A DNA stretch of 64,000 bases, taken from positions 868,001-932,000 of the forward strand of contig NZ_BLJE01000002.1 of NCBI RefSeq assembly GCF_009811795.1, read 5' to 3'. This DNA is from Litoreibacter roseus (GTDB lineage Bacteria > Pseudomonadota > Alphaproteobacteria > Rhodobacterales > Rhodobacteraceae). Positions 25,419 to 32,787 of the stretch are shown here, one piece after another. The notes under the pieces were generated by a model, which saw only the letters and a program-made list of their open reading frames with translations, did no database searches and had not been told where the DNA came from. A program made the translations under genes and the position numbers. The stretch's first letter is position 1, and every line of letters starts with the position of its first letter.

Positions 25419-25799
25419 TCATAGCTTTCAACAATTTGGTAAATGTTCAAATCGCAATAGATCAGCGATACCTTTGTGATTCAAGAAGCCTCGTATCTTT
25501 AGTCGGCATTGGGTCTGGCTGCTTTGTATATCAACGGCAGCAAAGTCCAGCAAAACAGACGTAAAGTCAGCTGCGCGCGGCGCTCTTTGACACATTTGCG
25601 CAGGTAGGCGCGGTGTTTGGCCGGGCCACGGTTACTTCGCTGGTGCCCTTAACTGACATCACAGTTCCGTTTTTCGCCGTGGCGGGGTAGTTCGGTCATG
25701 GAGCTGCCCATTTTCAATGCTATGGTACGCTCAAGTCTTCACATTTCCGCGAGAGCGCTTATGTGAATGATAGTAACATTGGCGAAGGAAGAGATATAG
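25419..25799. other. 381-bp gap without a supported gene; promoter region of the AAA+ operon
   Basis: No frame here has a ribosome site and normal codon use. The left half is AT-rich and may carry the promoter of the secreted protein. The middle (25560-25690) has GC-rich scraps resembling decayed coding DNA. The last 65 bp contain an inverted repeat (25738-25767) and the ribosome site GGAAGAGAT of the first gene of the AAA+ operon. Confidence 0.6.
25738..25767 (+). promoter_or_regulatory. Inverted repeat upstream of the AAA+ operon
   Basis: TTCACAT and ATGTGAA are perfect 7-bp arms 16 bp apart, with short GCG/CGC arms inside. The element ends 32 bp before the first start codon. It is either an operator for an unknown dimeric regulator or an RNA hairpin in the leader. 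Confidence 0.5.
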
Positions 25800-26876
25800 A
25801 TGGCAGATTTTGATGCTCAGGTCCGGGAAAGTCAGGCGCAGGTCGAAGCCGCGCAGAAGCAGATTATCGAGGTAACGAGCCGGATCGAGACGGCGCGGTC
25901 CAAGCTGAAAAGCGGTGACGACATCACCATCGATATCGAGAACGCTTCGCTGGACGACGTACACACCCATACGGAGCTGATGAATGCCAACATCGCTGAG
26001 TTAATCATGGGGCTGGACGATGTCACGTCCGGGTTCTCCGAAGACTTCTCTGCCATGCGGGACAAGACGGGCTGGGAAAGCTTCGTCGGTATGTTCGCGC
26101 CCGCCAAGTCCGAATCCATGCGGCAGGAACGGATGCGCACGGCGTCGATTGATGACAAGCTGCAGGACCTGATCTCGAAATCCGACACAATTACCCAGCT
26201 TCTGCAAAGCCAATTGAATACGCTGAACGAGCAGAAGGCTAAGGTGGAAACGAACCTGACCGCCACGCTCGACGAGCGCGAAATGGTCGTGGGCGAACTG
26301 GAAGCTTTGCGCGCCGATATTCTGGCGATGGATCCCAAGATGATCGAGTTGGAAAACAAGATCAGCGTCGAACAGGATGCCGCCGCCCGTACGCGGCTGG
26401 AAACCGAACTGGCCGATCTGAATAAACGCTACAATGAGATGGTGCAGCAGGAACAGGTGAAGCTGGCAAACTCCCAGACGCTGGAGCGCTATATCGAGAA
26501 GGGCAAGACCTGGGTTGATTCCCTGCAAAACCAGGCGGCGACGCAGATGGTTCTGATCAACAAGCTGGAAACGGATACCAAACAGCGGGTCGTTCTCTAT
26601 GACGCGCTGACCAAGTCTTTGAAAACCGCGCAACAACAGGACGTGGCCCACCGCATAAATGAGATCGGCGTGGAAACGGACAAAGAAGCGCAGGCTGCGA
26701 TGGCCGGGATCGGTGCCGCGACCAACAACCGGATGGCCGATATGCTGGAGGCCCATGAGGACCAGATGATCTTTGCCCGCAAGGTGCTGGAACAGAAGGC
26801 AAAGGCTGATGAGCGCTTCGCCCGCCGGTTCCAAGCCGTGGTCGATAAGCACGACAAGAACCTGTACGGCGCGTGA
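25800..26876 (+). CDS. TelA-like coiled-coil protein, first gene of the AAA+ operon
   Basis: The 358-residue product has no signal peptide or membrane helix and is mostly predicted coiled coil (residues 5-45, 125-235, 240-345). The central pattern (DDVTSGFSEDF, then long helices with LEALRADIL, LERYIEKGKTWVDSLQ and VLINKLETDT) recalls the TelA/KlaA toxic-anion-resistance family, whose real function is unknown. The similarity is by pattern only. It leads an eight-gene operon and is probably the structural or adaptor partner of the AAA+ ATPase encoded at 28255. Confidence 0.7.
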   Translation: MADFDAQVRESQAQVEAAQKQIIEVTSRIETARSKLKSGDDITIDIENASLDDVHTHTELMNANIAELIMGLDDVTSGFSEDFSAMRDKTGWESFVGMFAPAKSESMRQERMRTASIDDKLQDLISKSDTITQLLQSQLNTLNEQKAKVETNLTATLDEREMVVGELEALRADILAMDPKMIELENKISVEQDAAARTRLETELADLNKRYNEMVQQEQVKLANSQTLERYIEKGKTWVDSLQNQAATQMVLINKLETDTKQRVVLYDALTKSLKTAQQQDVAHRINEIGVETDKEAQAAMAGIGAATNNRMADMLEAHEDQMIFARKVLEQKAKADERFARRFQAVVDKHDKNLYGA

Positions 26877-27076
26877 GCGGTCTTTCCAAATCTCTGATCG
26901 GTTTGGTGGTTGGGGTTGCTTGGTTGACTGTCGTTTACACTCTCGACCTTGGATGGACAGCTTATGTGCCGGGTGGACTGCTGGTGTGCATCTGCTTGAT
27001 TGCAGGCGCCGTATGGACGTCTGATGCGGATCGTTCCGGCTTAGGGAAGTTGGGTGACGGGAGCGGGAGCGGTTGA
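26873..27076 (+). CDS. Small membrane protein of the AAA+ operon (67 residues)
   Basis: Starts with GTG inside the stop of the coiled-coil gene (GTGA overlap). Two hydrophobic helices (about 6-24 and 31-49) are joined by a short loop with W and Y; the C-terminus is short and Gly/Ser-rich. It resembles small two-helix integral proteins that anchor a partner. No family is recognised. Coupled translation and position argue that it is real. Confidence 0.65.
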   Translation: MSGLSKSLIGLVVGVAWLTVVYTLDLGWTAYVPGGLLVCICLIAGAVWTSDADRSGLGKLGDGSGSG

Positions 27077-28203
27077 CGCAGGACATTGACCTCACCATTG
27101 ATCACGCGGGTCTAACGGACAACCTCGCGGCGCGGCGGTATTTTGCGAAGTTCGAGCGCATCACTGACCATCTGGCGCGGGTGGCGGGCGAGATGGAGCG
27201 GGAGCGGACGTTCTCGAAGACCGATGTGTCCATCGTGTCGAATTACGTCCAGCGGATCGCGGCGACGTTTCGGGCATTGAGCCAGAAGTATCTGCTGACA
27301 GGGCGCGATACAGGTGTGTTCTTTGGCTCGCTCAACATCGACCGGGTTGAGTCCGGTTTTCCGGTGTTCGGCGAGTTGATGACGATGGCCAATGATGCAC
27401 AGCAGGCGGGACGGCATCTGGACGGGATGCGGTCGCAGGCTGAGTTGAAAGACGAAATGATCCGTCAGATTGTCGGCGATCTGACGATCCCGACAAAGTT
27501 GCAATATGCCATGTCCCAGCGGCTCTATTATGAAGAGCTTGCGCGGGGGGACCTGTTCTGGGCCCACAACGATCCGCAGGCAATCTGGCAAGGAAATTCA
27601 AATGGCAGGAAACGTTATCTGATCCATTGGGCGGTCTATGACAGCCGCCAGAATGTGCCGACAATCTACCTGATGGAGGTGGAGGATTCAGGCGATATAT
27701 CTCTGCCCAAGGACGACCGGCGCTGGCCCGCCGCGCAGGCTCATCTGGCAGCGCAATCGACAGCGGGCTTGAAGTTGTTGACCATCGCGCAAGGGTTTGA
27801 TCGGGATTTCGACGATCTGCACCCAAAGCGGCTGCGGCGCGTGCATGTGGGCCCGATGTATTCCAGCGCATTCACGCTGCAATCGGGTCCCATTCGCGAG
27901 GTTCTGGAAGAGGCGCAAGCCGCCCCGGGCGAAGACTGGGCGCTGGCCTGGACCATCGAGGAGTTATGGTCCGAGCGGGTTGAGTTGGAGAAAAAGGGCT
28001 GGTTCGGTCAAGTGGAGCGCGAGATTTTCCGGCTGGATCCCTTTGCGGGACGCGGTGCGGAGACCGGTGCGACCTCCATCGAGCGGGCGATCATCTTGCC
28101 GCAAAAACCGTTTCAGGTGCTGGCGGAACGGCAGCCTCAGGGCTTTGCCAGTGTGCGCAAATTCGTAGTCAGCCCGGCGGGTCGCGTCGTCGCATATAAA
28201 TAG
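27073..28203 (+). CDS. Uncharacterised 376-residue protein of the AAA+ operon
   Basis: Begins with TTG, overlapping the previous stop (TTGA). The first 150 residues look helical (ARRYFAKFERITDHLARVAGEMERER...). From about 165 a mixed alpha/beta part follows, with NGRKRYLIHWAVYDSRQNVPTIYLMEVEDSG and a GPMYSSAFTLQSGPIREVLEEA region. There is no catalytic motif, signal peptide or membrane segment. I recognise no named family with certainty. Its place just before the ATPase suggests a substrate or partner of it. Confidence 0.75.
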   Translation: MTQDIDLTIDHAGLTDNLAARRYFAKFERITDHLARVAGEMERERTFSKTDVSIVSNYVQRIAATFRALSQKYLLTGRDTGVFFGSLNIDRVESGFPVFGELMTMANDAQQAGRHLDGMRSQAELKDEMIRQIVGDLTIPTKLQYAMSQRLYYEELARGDLFWAHNDPQAIWQGNSNGRKRYLIHWAVYDSRQNVPTIYLMEVEDSGDISLPKDDRRWPAAQAHLAAQSTAGLKLLTIAQGFDRDFDDLHPKRLRRVHVGPMYSSAFTLQSGPIREVLEEAQAAPGEDWALAWTIEELWSERVELEKKGWFGQVEREIFRLDPFAGRGAETGATSIERAIILPQKPFQVLAERQPQGFASVRKFVVSPAGRVVAYK

Positions 28204-28254
28204 CACCAGCTCGAGATTTGATATGATGACAGAGTTAACATGTGAAGGACTGAA

Positions 28255-30186
28255 ATGAGCCAATCTGCCGATCTGATGGACCTGACCGAGGAAGATATCC
28301 GTAAGCACTATCCGGCGGCTCTGTCGATGCTGCAGGGGCTGGATCACACGCCGCGTTTGGCCAAGGCGAAAGAAGCGCCTGTGGCCGAGCGTTCTGCGGG
28401 TTTGGGGACGCGGCGCCGGTTTCGGTCAACCACGCCCGGTCTGGTGACGCGCTCGACCGCGCGGCCCGAGGGTGTGCGGTTGGTCGAGCAGGTCGAGGGG
28501 ATCGGCGAGGATGAACTGCCATCGCCCCTGCAAGCTACGGTGCTGCACAAGCTGCGCCGATCTTTGGCGATTGCGCTGGCGACGGGGGAGGCGTTTTCTG
28601 AGGCCACGGGTCTGGCCGAGTTGAAGCGCGGCAATCTGGAAGGGCGGCTTTCCGACGACAAAAAGGCCGCGTTCACGGAACTGCTGGCCGCCGAGGCGCT
28701 TGCCACGCTTTACACTTTTGCCAACGCCACCTCTTACCTGCTGGCGCCGTCCCTGACCGAGGTCACGGTCGAGATCGGGGCCGTCGAGGAAGTGCTGACA
28801 GACAATGCACAGTTGGCCTTGCATGGGGCGCTGTGGGAACTGGATCAGGACGTCGCGTTGTTCGCTAATGAGGACACCAAACTGGTGGCGACGGTTGCGG
28901 CCTTCGCGGAGCAGTTGATGGAAAAGGTCGCCCTGCGCGCGCAAACCGCGCCGCGGCTGGTGCCGTTTACCGGCGCGTCCTACCACGTGGAAGCGGACGG
29001 TCTGACGATCAATGGGTTTACGCCCGCGCGGGCGGCCAAGGGCTCCAAACTCACGATGACGTTCAAGAAGCCGAACGAGGTCGTGGGCAACCACATTGCC
29101 AAGTATCAGGCGATGAAGCTGTCCAAGATGCTGATGGCCTATGATTTTGAGCGCAAGCTAAATCCGTTTGCGGAGCTTGGCGGCTTCATCTTTACCTTCA
29201 TGGGGGACGGTGCGCCCGGTACGGGTAAAACGACGCTGATCCAGATGATGGCGGGGCTGATCTCGGGCTATTGCGAGACAGCGGGCTATGCGTTTCGTTA
29301 TCAAAACCTAAGCACGGACAATATCGACAGTTATCAGGGTAAATCGGGTCAAAACGCGAAGGCTTTTATCAACAACGTGATTGATCCGAACGTGATCGGG
29401 TTCGGCACGATTGATGACATCGACCAGTTGGCGGGCAAGCGGGGCGACCGGCAGTCGAGCGCGGGTCAGCTTGAGATCACGGCGGTCCTGATGGAAAGCT
29501 TTGCGGGCGCAAACACGGTCGTACGCGGCAATTGCACCTTTGGCATGTTCTCGAACTACCCCGAAAATGTGGACGACGCGCTGCGGCAGCGGGCGGGTGC
29601 ACGCTTCCTGGTGGATGGACCCCAGACGCGGGAGGATTACATCGACATTCTGCATTTGCTGATGGGCAAGAATCACGACATCCCCGTGGGCGACCATGAT
29701 CTGTTCGCCGCGCAGGAAATCAAGAAAGCCGTGGCTGCGTCGTTCGACAGCCACTCCAAACCGCACGAGGCGGGTCTGCTGGAAGTGTTTGACCGGGTGA
29801 ACAGCAAGATCGGCGGGTTGGACACGATTGCGAAGCTTGGTACCTACCTGAAGGGCATTCAAGAGGCCGACCCACGTTTCACGGGGCGCGCGATCAAGAA
29901 CATCACGGATGCGGTTAAAGTGCGCGCGATGGATTTTGAACTGCCCGATGAATGGATGGATGAGCCAGAGTTGTTCCTGTTCAAATCCTATGACGATAAG
30001 AAGGCGATGATCGAAGAGATGCGCCAGCCGATTACAGTCGAGATGGTCATTCAGGAAATCAACCGCTACGCCGACAGCGAATTCCGCTACGCGGACAAAT
30101 CGGACGAGGTCGCCATCGAAAATATGGTGCGTGACTACGGCCGCACCGAAGAGGCCAAGCGGCGGTATCTGGAGAGCAAGGGGTGA
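28255..30186 (+). CDS. AAA+ ATPase of the uncharacterised operon
   Basis: The 643-residue protein has a helical N-terminal region (1-300) without a known domain, then a AAA+ module. Walker A is GAPGTGKTT (319-327). The Walker B position reads GFGTIDDIDQLAGKRGDR (382-399), where classic AAA proteins have IDEID, so the usual catalytic Glu is Asp388. Sensor 1 is in FGMFSNYPENVDD (Asn434), and arginine-finger candidates lie in LRQRAGARF (443-451). A helical lid follows to about 560. No protease or nuclease domain is present. It starts after GAAGGACT and lies 51 bp from the upstream gene. Confidence 0.88.
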   Translation: MSQSADLMDLTEEDIRKHYPAALSMLQGLDHTPRLAKAKEAPVAERSAGLGTRRRFRSTTPGLVTRSTARPEGVRLVEQVEGIGEDELPSPLQATVLHKLRRSLAIALATGEAFSEATGLAELKRGNLEGRLSDDKKAAFTELLAAEALATLYTFANATSYLLAPSLTEVTVEIGAVEEVLTDNAQLALHGALWELDQDVALFANEDTKLVATVAAFAEQLMEKVALRAQTAPRLVPFTGASYHVEADGLTINGFTPARAAKGSKLTMTFKKPNEVVGNHIAKYQAMKLSKMLMAYDFERKLNPFAELGGFIFTFMGDGAPGTGKTTLIQMMAGLISGYCETAGYAFRYQNLSTDNIDSYQGKSGQNAKAFINNVIDPNVIGFGTIDDIDQLAGKRGDRQSSAGQLEITAVLMESFAGANTVVRGNCTFGMFSNYPENVDDALRQRAGARFLVDGPQTREDYIDILHLLMGKNHDIPVGDHDLFAAQEIKKAVAASFDSHSKPHEAGLLEVFDRVNSKIGGLDTIAKLGTYLKGIQEADPRFTGRAIKNITDAVKVRAMDFELPDEWMDEPELFLFKSYDDKKAMIEEMRQPITVEMVIQEINRYADSEFRYADKSDEVAIENMVRDYGRTEEAKRRYLESKG

Positions 30187-30413
30187 AGATTGCCCTTATC
30201 ATATCAGTGTTTTTTGCGCCCTTTGTGGTGGCGTGGGGCGTGACGGGCTCGGTCTGCGGGTTCGCCAAGCCAAGCGCTTTACAATGCTATGAGGCGGGCG
30301 ATGGCTACTGGAACCTGTTTTTCAGTTACCTCATCATGTTCTCTATCGCGATCTGGGTCGGCGGCGGGCTTGCCTATCTCCTGATCCGTCTGCGCAGGGC
30401 AGATGCCCCATGA
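30183..30413 (+). CDS. Small membrane protein of the AAA+ operon (76 residues)
   Basis: GTG start overlapping the ATPase stop (GTGA). Two membrane helices (about 3-20 and 46-69) flank a loop with two cysteines (SVCGFAKPSALQCYEAG), which would face the periplasm if the Arg-rich C-terminus (RLRRAD) is cytoplasmic; a disulfide there is possible. No family is recognised. Confidence 0.65.
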   Translation: MKIALIISVFFAPFVVAWGVTGSVCGFAKPSALQCYEAGDGYWNLFFSYLIMFSIAIWVGGGLAYLLIRLRRADAP

Positions 30414-31831
30414 TGCGGTTGATCGAAAAGGGGTTGATGTATGGCAACCTCTACCATGTCTCGAGCCCCGCTTTGGTGGCGCGGTACAATCGTGCGCTGG
30501 AGCGGTTGTCTGGCAAGCAGACGGCGCTGACAGATTTTCACATCGACCTGTCGGGGTACGCACCCGAGATTGGCGTGGAACTGGACGATCCCCTTTACCT
30601 GAACCCCAACGGGTGTAACCGGCAGTTCATTCTGCTGTCGACTGAACAAAAGACGGCCCCGCTGCTGGAGTCGAAGTTTTCAACGTCCCGCGGGATCTTG
30701 CGACGGTTCATCGAGGAAAACGAGGCGCAACTTTTTGCGCTGACCGCGCGGGATGCGGTGGCGGGCGAGTTGGTCAACTCGGTTTACAGTGTGAACAGCG
30801 CTGCGGACCTCTTTGACATGCGGCGGGTCACCATCGAGGCTGATACGACCGGAGGCCATGTGGCCGAGGCGGCAAAGCTGAGCGATATGATCGAGGAATT
30901 CCGCACGCGCGATGATGCGTGGTGGGATGATGTCCTGATCGCTGAGATGATCACGCTGGCCAAGACGACGGGCGACGTGACACGTGCACCGATCCGCCTG
31001 TCTAAGGACAGCTACGATCAGGAGAATTTCTGGACCGCGCATTTCGGCGGGCTTTACGTGTTCCGCTCGGTCGATCATCCGGCCGCGATCACGGTCGGTC
31101 CGAAAGAGGATCTGGGCGAGCTGCCGATCAACTTCACCATGAGCTTTTCGGAGCGCAATCATATCGCCACGTTTCTGGCGATGAACGACCTGGTCGAGCC
31201 GATTGTGAAAGCCAAGGGCATCAACGCGGCGGCGATCCTGAGACAGAAGCTGGATTTCATGATCGTGGACGTGGCAGCCAGTGCGGGCATCAATCTGACT
31301 GGCTTGCGGCGCTCTGATCTGCGTGGTCTGGCGCGGCGTTATGCTGCGGAACTGCCCGAAGAGTTCCGCGTGCTCAACGAACTGCTGCGCTGGGCTGAGG
31401 GCGGCGGGCCGTGGCCACGTATTGCCAGCGGTCATCCGGCGTATTTCTACACGCTGCGCGCCAAGCCGCATAAGGACAGGGATCTCATCAATATGCTGCT
31501 GGCCGAACTGTGCCCGTTGGATGTGCGTCAGCTGTTCATCTGCCACAAACAGCTATTCTACGACAGCTACGCCACGTGGCCGGACGAGAAGAAGACCTAT
31601 GTGGCTGATTTCCTTGCGCGCGAATATCAGGCGGACAAAGCAGGCGCGCGTGCGGCCCTTTTCGGGGCAGATGCGCCGCTGAGCGAGCCTGAGAACGAGG
31701 AACTCGGTATCGTGGCGCAGGTCGGGCCGTGGGGACGCATTTCGATCTCACGCGACGACGGTGATGATGACGAAGATGACAAAAGACGGCGGAAGGGCCG
31801 CAAGAAGAAGCGGCGGAGGGACGACGATTGA
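30410..31831 (+). CDS. Uncharacterised 473-residue protein (DUF6638-like)
   Basis: The protein starts MMRLIEKGLMYGNL and contains the segment LYLNPNGCNRQFILLS near residue 64. I recall this as the uncharacterised family DUF6638 of Rhodobacterales, without being able to check. It is soluble, alpha/beta, with no recognisable catalytic motif. The last 25 residues are an acidic run (DDGDDDEDD), a basic run (KRRRKGRKKKRRR) and DDD, a charged tail suited to binding nucleic acid, lipid or a partner. Its ATG overlaps the stop of the preceding small membrane gene. Confidence 0.8.
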   Translation: MMRLIEKGLMYGNLYHVSSPALVARYNRALERLSGKQTALTDFHIDLSGYAPEIGVELDDPLYLNPNGCNRQFILLSTEQKTAPLLESKFSTSRGILRRFIEENEAQLFALTARDAVAGELVNSVYSVNSAADLFDMRRVTIEADTTGGHVAEAAKLSDMIEEFRTRDDAWWDDVLIAEMITLAKTTGDVTRAPIRLSKDSYDQENFWTAHFGGLYVFRSVDHPAAITVGPKEDLGELPINFTMSFSERNHIATFLAMNDLVEPIVKAKGINAAAILRQKLDFMIVDVAASAGINLTGLRRSDLRGLARRYAAELPEEFRVLNELLRWAEGGGPWPRIASGHPAYFYTLRAKPHKDRDLINMLLAELCPLDVRQLFICHKQLFYDSYATWPDEKKTYVADFLAREYQADKAGARAALFGADAPLSEPENEELGIVAQVGPWGRISISRDDGDDDEDDKRRRKGRKKKRRRDDD

Positions 31832-32097
31832 TACTGGGACTTATTCGCCTGAATATAGCGGCGCTGGCTTTAATGCTGATCGTTTATTTCGTGCTGTCCA
31901 TATGGTCGCGATCCGTGCGACGCAAGAAATTGGGCGAGGAATGGGACGAAGAGGTGCAAACCGGGGACCGTGCGGCCTACGTAGAAGAAGGGCTTGAGGA
32001 TTACGACCAGTCCTTGCGCCGCAAACTGATTTTAGGGGTGTTTGTCGTACCGTATCTGGTCATTGGCCTTCTGGTTTATGTGATGAACTTCCAATAG
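31828..32097 (+). CDS. Small membrane protein of the AAA+ operon (89 residues)
   Basis: TTG start overlapping the previous stop (TTGA). The helix at residues 3-23 and a second at 68-87 enclose a charged cytoplasmic loop (SRSVRRKKLGEEWDEEVQ...). This hairpin-with-charged-loop plan suits a membrane anchor for a cytosolic complex. No family is recognised with certainty. Confidence 0.68.
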   Translation: MILGLIRLNIAALALMLIVYFVLSIWSRSVRRKKLGEEWDEEVQTGDRAAYVEEGLEDYDQSLRRKLILGVFVVPYLVIGLLVYVMNFQ

Positions 32098-32106
32098 GGA
32101 ACTGCC

Positions 32107-32787
32107 ATGTTGCGTTATCTGAAATACACCTTCTGGACGGTCTTCTGGGTTCTGGTCCTCTCGTTCCTGCACTACACGCTTCCACAACGCGATATCGTGC
32201 GTATTGTCGATACTGAGGTACGGCGTGTGGACTTCGGGGAAAACTCGATCTTCTGGGCGCAGGCCGATACAGGGCAGGACAATGAAGGCGTGAACCGGGA
32301 TGTCCGCTTCATCAATGCGGTGAAAGAAAACGGTCGGATCCGCGTTTATCGCAACGAAGATACAGGCTGGGGTTGGCCGCCTTATTTCAAGCTCGATTCC
32401 TCCAACCTGCAGACGGAAGCCGCTGATCTGGTAAGCGAAAGCCGGGCCAACCCGCAATGGGTGATCCTGACCCATTATGGTTGGCGGAACGAATTTCTGT
32501 CGATCTTCCCCAATGCCGTCGGCGTGCGGGCCACAGATGATCCCAACCAGCGGCTGATCCCGTGGTTCAATATTCTGGTTCTGACCATTCTGGCGGGGCT
32601 TGCACTGGGCTTTTTCCGGATGACTCAGTGGTTCCGCCGCGAAAAGATTGATCCGATCCTCGAAGATGTGGGGGAAACGTGGGACGCGGTGGACGCGCGC
32701 GCGGACGATGCCCGGGACAATGCGCGCGGCGTCTGGGGCCGGTTCAAGGCGTGGCTTGCCACATGGCGCGGCAAGCCGCGGGTCTGA
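32107..32787 (+). CDS. DUF1523-family membrane protein
   Basis: The 226-residue protein has helix 1 at about 7-25, a periplasmic domain (HYTLPQRDIVRIVDTEVRRVDFGEN, DTGWGWPPYFKLDS), helix 2 at about 155-177, and a charged C-terminal cytoplasmic tail. This is the DUF1523 pattern, a family with no known function that I associate with alphaproteobacteria. It is the last gene of the operon, 9 bp after the 89-residue gene; its stop abuts the stop of the convergent aldehyde dehydrogenase gene. Confidence 0.85.
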   Translation: MLRYLKYTFWTVFWVLVLSFLHYTLPQRDIVRIVDTEVRRVDFGENSIFWAQADTGQDNEGVNRDVRFINAVKENGRIRVYRNEDTGWGWPPYFKLDSSNLQTEAADLVSESRANPQWVILTHYGWRNEFLSIFPNAVGVRATDDPNQRLIPWFNILVLTILAGLALGFFRMTQWFRREKIDPILEDVGETWDAVDARADDARDNARGVWGRFKAWLATWRGKPRV

